Source of the DNA: Actinoplanes sp. SE50/110
GTDB taxonomy: Bacteria > Actinomycetota > Actinomycetes > Mycobacteriales > Micromonosporaceae
Length of the DNA stretch: 64,000 nt
Direction: 5' to 3'
Assembly: GCF_900119315.1 (NCBI RefSeq)
Contig: NZ_LT827010.1
Location: forward strand, 5,799,001-5,863,000
Shown: positions 8,466 through 16,913 of the stretch, in pieces
Position numbering within the stretch: the first letter of the stretch is position 1
Layout: every line of letters starts with the position of its first letter
The notes under the pieces: generated by a model
Databases searched by the model: none
Told to the model about the DNA's origin: nothing
What the model saw: only the letters and a program-made list of their open reading frames with translations
Position numbers and translations under genes: made by a program

Positions 8466-10801
8466 TCCTGGTGCTGATGGTCGGGCACCGGGGCGCGCAG
8501 CCGGGCGGCGGCCGGGTCGTGCGCCGACGGGTCGGCGGCCGGCAGCGCGGACAGGCCGGGCAGCCGGCTGTCCAGGACGGCGGCCCGCTCGGCCAGGGCG
8601 CGGTCCAGCGCCGCGCGTACCCTCGCGTCCTCCTGCTCGGCGGGTTCGGCCGGGATGTGTCTCATGTCGTTCTCCTCTCGGGTGGCCGCCGGTGACAGCG
8701 GCAGGGTGAAGTAGAAGCGGGTGCCACCACCGGGGTTGTCCTCGACCCCGATCTCGCCGCCGTGCCGAACCACGACCCGGTGGCAGATGGCCAGGCCGAG
8801 CCCGGTGCCGGCGTACCCGGCCGAGCCCTGCGCCCGGTGGAACGACTCGAAGACCCGGGCCTTCTCCGGCTCCGGGATGCCGATCCCGGCGTCGGACACC
8901 TCGATCCGGGTCCAGCCGGGCACCGCGGCGGGCCCGGCGGTGACGTCGGCGCACGGCACCGCGCCCGGACGGACGTACTTGAACGCGTTGCCGACCAGGT
9001 TGTCCAGCACGTGCCGGAGCATCGCCGGATCGGCCCGGACCGACGGCAGCGGGCCGACCGACCACCGCGGCTCGGCGCCGCCCTGGCCGCGCAGGCTCGC
9101 GGCCCGCTCCTGCAGCACCTCGCGGACCAGCGGTTCCAGATCCAGGTCGACCACGTTGAGCGGCGCGTCCCGGGCGGTGCTGTACGCCAGCAGCGTCTCG
9201 ATCAGCGCGTCCATCCGGTCCACCGAGCGGATGATCCGGCCCAGCGAGGAACGCACCTCGGCCTCGTCACCCGGGTCGTCGAGGGCCAGCTCGCAGTGCC
9301 CGCGGACGATCGCCAGCGGCGCCCTCAGGTCGTGCGCCACCACGCCCGCGAAGATCGACAGGTCCTGTTCGTAGCGGCGCAGGCCGGTGACGTCCCGGTA
9401 GACCGCGACCGCACCGCGCAGGCCGGCGCTCGGGTCCAGCGGCCGGGCGTCGACCCCGAGCAGCACCCCGTCCGGCCGGCCCGGGTTGCGCACGAACAGC
9501 TCCGCGCCCTCGACCGTCTCGCCGTGCAGCGCCCGGATCAGCGGCATCTCGTCGACCGGGAGTGGGGTGACCCGGTCCGGCCGGTACACGCCGTAGTGCC
9601 GCTGCCACCGCTCCGGTGCGTCGCTCGACTCGGTCACCCCGGTCAGCCGCCGGGCCGCCGGATTCTCCAGCAGCATCCGGCCGTCGGCGTCGATCACGCT
9701 GACCCCGTCGCCGATGGTCGTCATGATCGCTCCGAGCAGCCCGGCCTGCCGGCGGCTCTCCGCCTCGGCCGCGCGCAGCTCGGTGGTGGCCTGTTCGACC
9801 CGCAGCCGGGCCCGGTACCGGCCGCCGGCCAACACCTGGACCAGGCCGGCCAGCAGGATGCTGAGCAGCAGGCCGCCGGCCAGCACGGTGCCCGGCAGGT
9901 GACCGCCGGCGCCGGGCAGCCGGGCCGAGTCGGCCTGCAGGGTCAGCTCCCAGACGTGGTCGGCGACCGGGACCGCCTGCTCGCGGCGCAGGTCGCGCTT
10001 GCCGGGCACGCGCAGGGTGGCCACCTCGGCCCGGGTGCCGTCGCTGTTGACCGCGACCAGGCTGCCGTCGAGCTGCTGCTGGCTGACCGTGCTGAGCACG
10101 CCGGCGAGGAAGTCGCCGCCGCGCAGGCCGAGCACCACCCAGCCGCGGAATACCGGGTTGTTGGCCCGGGTCCAGATCGGCGCGGCGAAGACGAACGAAT
10201 GCTGCCGCTGGGCGGCCGGAATGTCGCGGTCGCGGAGCAGGACGTAGGTGTCGGAGACGGCGGTGCTCCCGGTTTGCCGGGCGGTCTGCAGGGCGGCGGC
10301 CGGCTGCGGCACGCCGGCCACGTCGGTGCCGCCGGTCGCGGTGACCGTCTCGTCCTCGTTCAGGTTGCGGCTGAAGACCGTGAAGTAGTGCTCGCCGAGA
10401 CCGGCGGCCGGCCGCAGGGTCAGGCCGGAGGCCCCCCGGGCCCGCCAGCTCCGCTCGGCCGCGGCCACCCCGGCGGTGGCGACCGGGGCCACGAAGGCGA
10501 TCGCGGCCGCGCCCTTGAGCCCGGCCCCGGCCAGCGGCGCGCTCGCCTGGTCGAAACCCGCCCAGGTGAGGGCGGGTTGGTCGGCGAGCCCGGCGGCCAG
10601 GGTTTCCAGCAGATCGCGGTAACGGTCGGTCTCGGCGGTGACCGCGGACAGGGCCATCCGGGTGCGCTGGTCCATCACGTGGCGGGCGTTGTCCCGCTGG
10701 GCGCCGCGCAGCCCGGCGACGGTCAGCAGAGTGCACAGCAGTCCGGCGAGCACGACCGCGGTCGCGAGCGCCGGACCTGTGTATCGACTCCGTCCCTCCA
10801 C
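8462..10801 (-). CDS. Membrane CHASE-type PAS sensor histidine kinase
   Basis: This 779-aa hybrid-free sensor kinase begins with a membrane segment (ALATAVVLAGLLCTLLTV). A large extracytoplasmic domain of CHASE type follows (AGFDQAS...FVAPV...TVFSRNLNEDETV...ARQTGSTAVSDTY...SFVFAAPIW), then a second membrane segment (TVLAGGLLLSILLAGLVQVL), a short coiled linker, a PAS domain (TIGDGVSVIDADGRMLLEN), a HisKA box with the phospho-His near residue 490 (VVAHDLRAPL) and an HATPase domain (NLVGNAFKYV, DAGIGIP, GTGLGLAI). About 70 extra C-terminal residues are charged and Ala-rich. The GTG at 10801 follows a TACGCT hexamer at 7 nt, suggesting a leaderless start; the adjacent GTG at 10804 is the alternative. 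Confidence 0.9.
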   Translation of the reverse strand: MEGRSRYTGPALATAVVLAGLLCTLLTVAGLRGAQRDNARHVMDQRTRMALSAVTAETDRYRDLLETLAAGLADQPALTWAGFDQASAPLAGAGLKGAAAIAFVAPVATAGVAAAERSWRARGASGLTLRPAAGLGEHYFTVFSRNLNEDETVTATGGTDVAGVPQPAAALQTARQTGSTAVSDTYVLLRDRDIPAAQRQHSFVFAAPIWTRANNPVFRGWVVLGLRGGDFLAGVLSTVSQQQLDGSLVAVNSDGTRAEVATLRVPGKRDLRREQAVPVADHVWELTLQADSARLPGAGGHLPGTVLAGGLLLSILLAGLVQVLAGGRYRARLRVEQATTELRAAEAESRRQAGLLGAIMTTIGDGVSVIDADGRMLLENPAARRLTGVTESSDAPERWQRHYGVYRPDRVTPLPVDEMPLIRALHGETVEGAELFVRNPGRPDGVLLGVDARPLDPSAGLRGAVAVYRDVTGLRRYEQDLSIFAGVVAHDLRAPLAIVRGHCELALDDPGDEAEVRSSLGRIIRSVDRMDALIETLLAYSTARDAPLNVVDLDLEPLVREVLQERAASLRGQGGAEPRWSVGPLPSVRADPAMLRHVLDNLVGNAFKYVRPGAVPCADVTAGPAAVPGWTRIEVSDAGIGIPEPEKARVFESFHRAQGSAGYAGTGLGLAICHRVVVRHGGEIGVEDNPGGGTRFYFTLPLSPAATREENDMRHIPAEPAEQEDARVRAALDRALAERAAVLDSRLPGLSALPAADPSAHDPAAARLRAPVPDHQHQD

Positions 10802-10845
10802 CACATGCAGCGTATGCCGCAAAACGCCCGGATCGGACCGACTTG

Positions 10846-11994
10846 CTATTTCCAGGTGTCGTACCGGTACAGGTTGAACGCGGTCATCAGGCCGGTCACC
10901 TTGGTGTAGTAGTTCGGGTCGGTGGCGTACCCGGCCTTCCACACCTGCCAGATGAAGTTGTTGGCGTCCCGGGTGTAGGCGAAGGCCGGCGCGTACCGGC
11001 TGTTCACCCGCAGGAAGCTTCCGTGGTCGCGGAACGAGTCGGCCATCGACGCGTAGGTGCGGAACGCGTCCGAGGTCGGAAAGCATTTACCGGCCTTGTC
11101 ACACTCGGTCGTCGCGTACACGTGACAGCCGCTGGCGATGGACCCGTACGAGCCCTTCTGGCACTTGATGCCGAAGTAGTTGCGGTCGACCGCGGCCAGG
11201 CCGCTCTTACCCCAGCCGGACTCGAGGATCGCCTGGGCGATGGTGACCGACGGCGGTACGCCGAACTGCCGCCACCCGGCCTGCGCCCCGGTCACCGCGG
11301 CCGCGATGAACTGCGCCTGCGTCATGCTGGGCGTGGCCGGCGCGGTGGCCGCCGAGGCGGCGCAGACCTTCAGATCGGCGGAGACGACGTACGCGTGCGA
11401 GAGGTACCGTCCGTCGGTCAGCTGATCCCACTGGTTGGTGGTGCGCACCGTCCCCTTGACACTGGATCCCGGCACCGCGCAGACCAGTTGCACGGTGGCA
11501 CCGTCGGCCACCTTCCGCACCGACACGCCCTGCGACGACGGCGTGGTCCGGACGTTCACCGCACCGTCCGCGGTCTTCACCCTGGCCGTCACGACCGCCG
11601 GAGCGGTCGTACCACCGGAGGTCCCGGGTTTGGTCTTGACCTTCTCGCCGACCGGCGCGGCGACGCAGGAGGGCACCTTCCCCACCGTCGTCAGGTACGC
11701 GTCTGAGACGTAGTAGCCGCTGGTCAGCCTGTCCCAGACGGCCGTGGTGCGCAGCTTGCCGCGCACGCTCTGCCCGGTGACCGCGCAGGCCACCGAGACC
11801 TTCTGCCCGTCGTGCAGGGTGCCCATGATCCCCGAGGCCAGCGACGGCTTGGCCCGGACCTTCAGCTGACTGTTGACATCGACGGTGGCGGTGACCCCGG
11901 CGGCGTTGGCGACCCCGGGGGTCACGCCGAGCCCGGCCCCGGCGGCAAGCACCAGCAGGGCGCCGGTGAGCAGTCGTCGGGAGCTGTGCCTCAT
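10846..11994 (-). CDS. Secreted SH3b / N-acetylglucosaminidase cell-wall hydrolase
   Basis: This 382-aa exported protein has a signal peptide (MRHSSRRLLTGALLVLAAGA...ANAAG). Two repeated SH3b-like modules follow (each with a VNVR/LKVR-RxxPS start, a V-x-V/L-A-C-A-V core, a K-G-x-x-R-T-T-x-x-W-D-x-L middle and a Y-x-S-x-A-Y end). The C-terminal glucosaminidase domain (FlgJ/GH73 type) contains SVTIAQAILESGWGKSG with the likely catalytic Glu, then RNYFGIKC and Y-A-S-M-A-D-S-F. It likely trims peptidoglycan glycan strands. The start is certain because AAAGGGGATGTTTTC precedes the ATG; longer open frames upstream are not coding. Confidence 0.9.
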   Translation of the reverse strand: MRHSSRRLLTGALLVLAAGAGLGVTPGVANAAGVTATVDVNSQLKVRAKPSLASGIMGTLHDGQKVSVACAVTGQSVRGKLRTTAVWDRLTSGYYVSDAYLTTVGKVPSCVAAPVGEKVKTKPGTSGGTTAPAVVTARVKTADGAVNVRTTPSSQGVSVRKVADGATVQLVCAVPGSSVKGTVRTTNQWDQLTDGRYLSHAYVVSADLKVCAASAATAPATPSMTQAQFIAAAVTGAQAGWRQFGVPPSVTIAQAILESGWGKSGLAAVDRNYFGIKCQKGSYGSIASGCHVYATTECDKAGKCFPTSDAFRTYASMADSFRDHGSFLRVNSRYAPAFAYTRDANNFIWQVWKAGYATDPNYYTKVTGLMTAFNLYRYDTWK

Positions 11995-12170
11995 GAAAAC
12001 ATCCCCTTTGTTCCGATCGGCGTCTGAACAAAGGTCCGACCCGGCCGTTGCGCGGCAAGAGCGCGTCCGGGTGCGGATCGGTTGCTCCTGTGATCGGTGA
12101 CGCGCTTGGAAATCAGGGAGACTGGGCAAAGGTGCGTCCACCATCGGCTGGGGGACACAGGGAGAGAGCG

Positions 12171-13076
12171 ATGACGGCGGTCGCGACACGGCGGACAAAC
12201 GTCACCGGCGACACACCGAGCACCTGGCATTCGATATCACCGCTGGTGGTGGCGATCCTCGCGGCCGCCGGCGGATACCTGGTCTACCTGGGGTTCATCC
12301 GGACCGGGTTGGGCCAGAGCATCGACACCGCCGCGCTGCGCGGCGGCGATGTCCACCACGAACAGGTCACCCTGGTGCTCAGCCGCACCCTGGAGGCCAC
12401 CCAGCTCGCCGTGCTCGGCGTGGTCTGTCTGGTGGCGGTCGCGGTGGGCGCGGTCCGGCGACGCTTCGACCTGTCGATCGGCGCGACCCTGCTGGTGATC
12501 GCCGCGAACCTGGCCGTCCAGCAGCTCAAGAGCCACCTGTCCCGGCCCGACCTGGACGGTACCGGGATGCCGAACTCGTTCCCCAGCGGACACACCGCGG
12601 CCGCCGCCTCGGTGGCGTTCGTGCTGATCCTGGCGTTTCCGCGGGCGCTGCGCGGGGCGATGGGGCTGCTCGGCGCGGCCTACGTGACGATCGTCGCGGT
12701 GGCCACCGTCTGGGCCGAGTGGCACCGGCCCAGCGACACCATCGCCGCCCTGTTCATCGTGCTGGCCTGCGGTGCGCTGATCACCTGGGTGATCCGGCTG
12801 CGCCGGATCGGCGGGGCCCGGCCGTCGATCGCGCCGGCCCGGGTGGCCACCCTGCCGCTGGCGCTGGTCGCCGCGATCGGCACCGCCGCCTGCCTGTTCG
12901 GCCTGGCCACCGTGGCGGTGTCCGAGCGCGTCATGCCGGATCTGGTGTCCGGCCGGTTCGCCTTTCTGACCGGTGTGGCGGGCATCGTGGCCGCCGTCGC
13001 CGGCACCTTCTACTTCTGGGTGCGGCTCACCGCCGGTGACCCGCTGCCCGAACCGCAGCAGGGAGGCAAGTCATGA
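12171..13076 (+). CDS. Integral-membrane PAP2-family phosphatase
   Basis: This 301-aa protein has about seven hydrophobic segments. It carries the PAP2 signature split over three motifs: K-S-H-L-S-R-P, the central NSFPSGHTAAAAS with its catalytic His, and WAEWHRPSDTIAA (H-x3-D). Such enzymes dephosphorylate lipid phosphates, for example undecaprenyl pyrophosphate or phosphatidic acid, at the outer membrane face. GGGAGAG precedes the ATG. The downstream stress-protein gene overlaps it (ATGA, 13073-13076), so the two are translationally coupled and likely one operon. Substrate not determinable from sequence. Confidence 0.9.
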   Translation: MTAVATRRTNVTGDTPSTWHSISPLVVAILAAAGGYLVYLGFIRTGLGQSIDTAALRGGDVHHEQVTLVLSRTLEATQLAVLGVVCLVAVAVGAVRRRFDLSIGATLLVIAANLAVQQLKSHLSRPDLDGTGMPNSFPSGHTAAAASVAFVLILAFPRALRGAMGLLGAAYVTIVAVATVWAEWHRPSDTIAALFIVLACGALITWVIRLRRIGGARPSIAPARVATLPLALVAAIGTAACLFGLATVAVSERVMPDLVSGRFAFLTGVAGIVAAVAGTFYFWVRLTAGDPLPEPQQGGKS

Positions 13077-13618
13077 CCACCCCCTCACCCGAGGTCCCGG
13101 CCGGCCCGGCCGGCGTGCCGCAGGTCCCCGCCCGGGCATCCCTCGACGATCCGAGGCACGCCGGCCCCACCGTCGTGGTCGGCACCTATCCGGAGTACGC
13201 GCAGGCCCAGCAAGCCGTGGACCACCTCTCCGACAACAGATTCCCGGTCGAGCGGACCTCGATCATCGGCACCGACCTGCGCCTGGTCGAAACGGTGCTG
13301 GGCCGGCTCACCACCGGCCGCGCGGCACTGGCCGGCGCGGCCAGCGGCGCCTGGTTCGGGCTGTTCATCGGGGTGCTGTTCGGGCTGTTCGGCAACGCGA
13401 ACTGGTTCTCGGTCATCCTGACCACGGTGCTGATCGGCGCGGTCTGGGGCGCCGTCTTCGGGGCGATCGCGCACGCCGCGACCGGCGGGCGGCGCGACTT
13501 CACCTCGCGCAGCAGCCTGCAGGCCGCGCAGTACGCGGTACTCGCCGACGCCGAGGTGGCCGACGCGGCCAAGGCGCTGCTGGTGCGACTGAACTGGCAG
13601 GCCAGCGGCGCTTCGTAA
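13073..13618 (+). CDS. General-stress-type membrane-associated protein (DUF1269-like glycine-zipper)
   Basis: This 181-aa protein has a Pro-rich N-terminus, then a conserved stretch TVVVGTYPEYAQAQQAVDHLSDNRFPVERTSIIGTDLRLVE, typical of the N-terminal domain of Bacillus general stress protein 17M-like proteins. A Gly/Ala-rich hydrophobic hairpin follows (ALAGAASGAWFGLFIGVLFGLFG / VLIGAVWGAVFGAIAHA). It starts inside the stop codon of the PAP2 gene and ends at a strong bidirectional terminator. It sits opposite a SigB/F-type sigma factor gene, so a stress regulon role is plausible but not shown. Confidence 0.8.
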   Translation: MTTPSPEVPAGPAGVPQVPARASLDDPRHAGPTVVVGTYPEYAQAQQAVDHLSDNRFPVERTSIIGTDLRLVETVLGRLTTGRAALAGAASGAWFGLFIGVLFGLFGNANWFSVILTTVLIGAVWGAVFGAIAHAATGGRRDFTSRSSLQAAQYAVLADAEVADAAKALLVRLNWQASGAS

Positions 13619-13632
13619 CCGGCCGGGCAGAG

Positions 13633-13667
13633 AAAGAAGCGGTGCGGGTGAGCCGCACCGCTTCTTT
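13633..13667. terminator. Bidirectional terminator between convergent genes
   Basis: A perfect 15-bp stem (13633-13647 with 13653-13667) has a GTGAG loop. One side begins with AAAGAAG and the other ends with CTTCTTT, so a T-rich end exists on both strands. It lies between the stress-protein stop at 13618 and the sigma-factor stop at 13691. Confidence 0.85.
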
Positions 13668-13690
13668 TCTTCCGGCAGGGAGGGTGGGTC

Positions 13691-14500
13691 CTACAGCGTC
13701 TCGGCGGCCAGCTGGGTGCGCAGTTTCGCCAGCGCCTTGGTGAGCAGGCGGGAGACGTGCATCTGGGAGATGCCGATCTGGTCGGCGATCTGCGACTGGG
13801 TCAGGTTGCCGTAGAAGCGCAGCGTCAGGATCCGCTGCTCGCGCTCGTCCAGCAGGGCCAGCGCCGGCCCGAGCGCCACCCGGGTCTCGGCCAGCTCGTA
13901 CTCGTGGTCCTCGGCGCCCAGCGTGTCGCCCAGCTCGGTGGTGCCGTCCGCGTTGATCGGGGTGGACAGCGAGGTGGCGTTGTAGGCGCGGGCGCCCTCC
14001 AGGCCCTCCAGCACGTCCTCCTCGCTGATGCCGAGGTGCACCGCGATGTCCGGGACGGTCGGCGAGCGGCCCAGCGCGTGGGTGAGCGTGCTGTTGGCCT
14101 CGGTGATGGCGAGGCGGAGCTCCTGCAGCCGGCGCGGGACGCGGACCGACCAGGTGCGGTCGCGGAAGTGGCGCTTGATCTCCCCGATGATGGTGGGGAT
14201 GGCGTAGCCGGCGAAGTCGACGCCGCGCTCCGGGTCGAATTTGTCGACGGCCTTGATCAGGCCGACGGTGGCGGTCTGGATCAGGTCGTCGGTCGGTTCG
14301 CCGCGGCCGGCGTAGCGGTTGGCCAGGTGGCGGGCCAGCGGCAGCCAGGCCTCGATCGCCCGGTCACGGACCCGGCAGCGTCGCTGGCCGACCGGCAGCA
14401 CGGCCATCGCGTCGAGCAGCTCGGTGGCGGTGGCCTCGGGCGCCGGGTCGGCGGAGGCGGTCCCAGCGGATCGATGAATATGAAGCGGAGCTGTTGTCAT
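13691..14500 (-). CDS. RNA polymerase sigma factor of the SigB/SigF/SigG family
   Basis: This 269-aa alternative sigma factor has the domain order of Bacillus SigB and actinobacterial SigF: region 2 (PLARHLANRYAGRGEPTDDLIQ...GLIKAVDKFDPERGVDFAGYA, PTIIGEIKRHFRDRTWSVRVPRR), region 3 (ITEANSTLTHALGRSPTVPDIAVHLGI) and region 4 helix-turn-helix (LDEREQRILTLRFYGNLTQSQIADQIGISQMHVSRLL). Residues after the start are variable. The start is set at MTTAPL because GGAGGACC lies just before that ATG; an ATG 12 bp upstream overlaps this Shine-Dalgarno and is less likely. No anti-sigma or anti-anti-sigma gene is adjacent. General stress response is the inferred role. Confidence 0.9.
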   Translation of the reverse strand: MTTAPLHIHRSAGTASADPAPEATATELLDAMAVLPVGQRRCRVRDRAIEAWLPLARHLANRYAGRGEPTDDLIQTATVGLIKAVDKFDPERGVDFAGYAIPTIIGEIKRHFRDRTWSVRVPRRLQELRLAITEANSTLTHALGRSPTVPDIAVHLGISEEDVLEGLEGARAYNATSLSTPINADGTTELGDTLGAEDHEYELAETRVALGPALALLDEREQRILTLRFYGNLTQSQIADQIGISQMHVSRLLTKALAKLRTQLAAETL

Positions 14501-14744
14501 GTGGTCCTCCATCAGCGGGCAGAGAGCCGTGCCCGCACGCGGCGACCGTTCTGAAATGCAACGCTAGCCGAGAAGCTTAGCCCTGCCTAGCCGAAAGTAT
14601 GAGTGACATTGCGTGAATGCGGGAACTACGGAGCGAATTCATCCGCCCGTGTGGCATGCCGGCCGCGGCGAGTGGGCAGGATGCGAGGTCGTACCGCGTG
14701 GTAAACAGCACGGACGAGTGATCAGCAGGAAGACGGGACAACGG

Positions 14745-15596
14745 ATGACCATCCTCGGCATCGACATCGGCGGCTCCGGCGTGAAAGGCGCCCCGGTCGA
14801 CACCACGCGCGGCGAGCTGCTCGACGAGCGGTTCCGCGTGCCGACCCCGCAGCCGGCCGACGTGGACAGCGTGGTGGACGCGGTCGCCGAGGTGGCGGCC
14901 AAGTTCGACGGCTTCGACAGCATCGGAGTGACCTTCCCCGGCGTGGTCGTCGACGGCGTCACCCGCACCGCGGCCAACGTGCACAAGTCCTGGATCGACG
15001 CCCCGGCGGCGCGGCTGTTCGGCGAACGGCTGGGCAGGCCGGTCACCGTGCTCAACGACGCGGACGCGGCGGGCGTGGCCGAGGTGGCCTTCGGTGCCGG
15101 GCGTGACCGGTCCGGCTTGATCATGATGGTGACGCTGGGCACCGGGATCGGCACCGCGATGTTCCTCGACGGGGTGCTGCTGCCCAACACCGAGCTGGGC
15201 CACCTGGAGATCGACGGCAAGGACGCCGAGCTGCTCGCCTCCGACCGGGTCCGCGAGGCTGAGGACATGAGCTGGGAGAAGTACGCCCACCGGGTCAGCA
15301 AGTATCTGCGGCACGTCGAGATGCTGCTCTCCCCGCGGCTGTTCATCATCGGCGGCGGCGTCAGCAAGAAAGCCGACAAGTACTTCCCGCTGCTCGAGGT
15401 GCGCACCCCGGTGGTCGCCGCCACCCTGCTGAACAACGCCGGCATCATCGGCGCCGCGGTCTCCGCCGAGCAGGCCGCGGCCGGGCCCGGCGGGCAGCAC
15501 CCGGGCTCGATCCCGGTGCACGCCGGCGCGCCGGGCGCCGAACCGCACACGGTCAACGCCGGCCGGCCGGCCTCCGACGCGGAGGATCGGCACTGA
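14745..15596 (+). CDS. ppgK: Polyphosphate glucokinase (ROK family)
   Basis: This 283-aa kinase phosphorylates glucose using polyphosphate (and often ATP). It has the phosphate-binding opening ILGIDIGGSGVKGAPVD, IGVTFPGVV, NDADAAGVAEVAFGAG and the signature region MVTLGTGIGTAMFLDGVLLPNTELGHLEI. It lacks the zinc-binding Cys cluster of ordinary ROK sugar kinases, and the C-terminal SPRLFIIGGGVSKKADKYFPLL fits actinobacterial PpgK. The ATG is the first good start of the conserved domain; more upstream codons are open but unlike the family. The last about 35 residues are a variable tail. The next gene starts on its stop codon (TGATG), so they form an operon. Near the GlgE operon it may feed glucose-6-phosphate to storage metabolism. 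Confidence 0.9.
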   Translation: MTILGIDIGGSGVKGAPVDTTRGELLDERFRVPTPQPADVDSVVDAVAEVAAKFDGFDSIGVTFPGVVVDGVTRTAANVHKSWIDAPAARLFGERLGRPVTVLNDADAAGVAEVAFGAGRDRSGLIMMVTLGTGIGTAMFLDGVLLPNTELGHLEIDGKDAELLASDRVREAEDMSWEKYAHRVSKYLRHVEMLLSPRLFIIGGGVSKKADKYFPLLEVRTPVVAATLLNNAGIIGAAVSAEQAAAGPGGQHPGSIPVHAGAPGAEPHTVNAGRPASDAEDRH

Positions 15597-16063
15597 TGGC
15601 CCGCACGATCGCGACGAACGACCGGGTCAGTCGGGAGGAGCTGGTCGCGTTCCTGCGGCCGCGGCACCACGCGATCCTGATGACGGTCCGCAGGGACGGC
15701 CGTCCGCAGTCCTCGCCGAACACGTGCGGCGTCGACGAGCAGGGCCGGATCGTCATCTCCAGCTATCCGGAGCGGGCCAAGGTGGCCAACCTGCGCCGGG
15801 ACCCGCGGGTCTCCGTCTGCGTGCTCTCCGACGAGTGGAACGGGCCGTGGGTCCAGGTCGACGGGACCGCCGAGGTGATCGACCTGCCCGACGCGGTGGA
15901 GCCGCTGGTGGAGTATTTCCGCTGCATCTCCGGCGAGCACCCGAACTGGGACGAGTATCGCCAGGCCATGCGTGACCAGGGCAAATGCCTGATCCGTATC
16001 ACCGTGGACGGGTGGGGCCCGATCGCCACCGGCGGCTTCCCCGCCCGCCTCGCCGACAACTGA
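15596..16063 (+). CDS. PPOX-class flavin/F420-dependent oxidoreductase
   Basis: This 155-aa protein has the split beta-barrel of pyridoxine 5'-phosphate oxidase-like proteins: LRPRHHAILMTVRRDGRPQSSPN, GRIVISSYPERAKVANLRRDPRVSVCVL, GPWVQVDGTAEVIDLPDA and a C-terminal LIRITVDGWGP. Actinobacterial proteins of this pattern commonly use F420 or FMN/FAD. The cofactor and substrate are not fixed by the sequence. The ATG overlaps the last base of the ppgK stop codon (TGATG), so it is translated with ppgK. Confidence 0.85.
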   Translation: MARTIATNDRVSREELVAFLRPRHHAILMTVRRDGRPQSSPNTCGVDEQGRIVISSYPERAKVANLRRDPRVSVCVLSDEWNGPWVQVDGTAEVIDLPDAVEPLVEYFRCISGEHPNWDEYRQAMRDQGKCLIRITVDGWGPIATGGFPARLADN

Positions 16064-16070
16064 CGAAAGG

Positions 16071-16120
16071 CCGCACGGCCGGCACCCCCAGGAGGACAAG
16101 GCGGGGTGCCGGCCGTGCGG
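16071..16120. terminator. Strong 18-bp hairpin after the ppgK operon
   Basis: A perfect 18-bp inverted repeat (16071-16088 with 16103-16120) has a 14-nt loop containing AGGAGG-like bases. It lies 8 nt after the stop at 16063 and is followed by TTTCC. It is unusually long for a terminator but placed correctly. Confidence 0.8.
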
Positions 16121-16125
16121 TTTCC

Positions 16126-16202
16126 ACCCTCTTCGCCAGGGGGTCGGGCGCGCTGTCCGGCGGGCGTCGGGGGAACACCCCAGCACGCCGAGCGAAGAGG
16201 GT
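16126..16202. repeat. Nested inverted repeat, second of three in this gap
   Basis: An 11-bp perfect inverted repeat ACCCTCTTCGC / GCGAAGAGGGT (16126-16136 with 16192-16202) encloses GC-rich sequence that can itself pair (GGCGT...GGGG with CCCC...ACGCC). This could be a structured RNA element or a second transcription stop. See the findings. Confidence 0.5.
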
Positions 16203-16237
16203 CGGTCCAGGGCTCTGCTTCAACAAGGCCCAGCACG

Positions 16238-16331
16238 GATCGCGCCGGTCGTTGTCGAGGGTGCCGAAATCGGCTAGGCGAAGCCGAGGTCGATTTCGGT
16301 GCCCTCGACAACGACGTCAGGCGGCGCGATC
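16238..16331. repeat. Large imperfect inverted repeat, 94 nt
   Basis: Outer arms GATCGCGCC / GGCGCGATC (16238-16246 with 16323-16331), a 23-bp middle arm with two mismatches (16250-16272 with 16291-16313), and an inner CGGCT/AGCCG stem give an almost continuous hairpin. It overlaps the last codons of the leftward gene ending at 16317. It could act as a terminator for that gene or be a mobile palindromic element. Confidence 0.6.
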
Positions 16332-16913
16332 CCCGCCGAGCGGAGCGAGGCCAGCCGGCTCAGCGTCGAGCAGGTACAGCAGCGTGTCGCGGTGCATGGC
16401 GGCGATGGGCTCCAGCAGGTCGGGGTGGCGCAGCAGGGTGGCGGCCTCGCGGTCACGGGCGTCGGGCTGCAGGAGGCGACGGAACTCGCTGGGCAGGCCG
16501 CCCGTGCGGCGGGCGTGCGGGCGCGGCCGGGGCTCCGGGATCGGGATCGCGGCGATCACCGCGTCGACGCCGCGGCGGGCCAGGGCCGGGTCGGCGAGCA
16601 GGCAGGCCGCCCAGCTGACCACGACCTCGTCGACCCAGGTGCGCCAGCCCTCGCCCTCGGCGAACTCGTCGTCCGGCTCGCTGCCGGCCTTCCAGTCGAG
16701 GATCGCCGACCCGCCCGGCCCGGCGATCGCGACCAGCGCCGCGTCGATCTCGGTCGGGTAGCGCAGCCAGGCGGCGACCGTCACGGCCTGCCGGGCCTGC
16801 AGTTCGGAGAGCGTGTGCGCGACCGTGTTCGACTCCCCGCCGGGGTAAGCGCGGGCCAGCCAGTGGGTGCTGGCGGCGATCACCGGGGACAGTGCGGTGG
16901 ACGGACCGGACAC
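16317..16913 (-). CDS. Hypothetical protein (198 aa)
   Basis: I do not recognise this protein. The gene is well supported: GAGGAGGAGAACGACC precedes the GTG start, and codon usage fits. The protein is soluble, with no signal peptide, and rich in Ala, Leu and acidic residues. Visible segments include VIAASTHWLARAYPGGESNTVAHTL and HTLSELQARQAVTVAAWLRYPTEIDAALVAI. Later segments are AILDWKAGSEPDDEF and a C-terminal MHRDTLLYLLDAE. The last residues overlap a large inverted repeat at 16238-16331, so the C-terminus may have been altered by that element. It is divergent from glgE. Function unknown. Confidence 0.75.
   Translation of the reverse strand: MSGPSTALSPVIAASTHWLARAYPGGESNTVAHTLSELQARQAVTVAAWLRYPTEIDAALVAIAGPGGSAILDWKAGSEPDDEFAEGEGWRTWVDEVVVSWAACLLADPALARRGVDAVIAAIPIPEPRPRPHARRTGGLPSEFRRLLQPDARDREAATLLRHPDLLEPIAAMHRDTLLYLLDAEPAGLAPLGGDRAA

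Noticed and set aside
10805..11086. Longer upstream start for the CHASE kinase
   Set aside because: The extra region overlaps the glucosaminidase gene in another frame and is not conserved in type; GTG at 10801 has a -10 at 7 nt.
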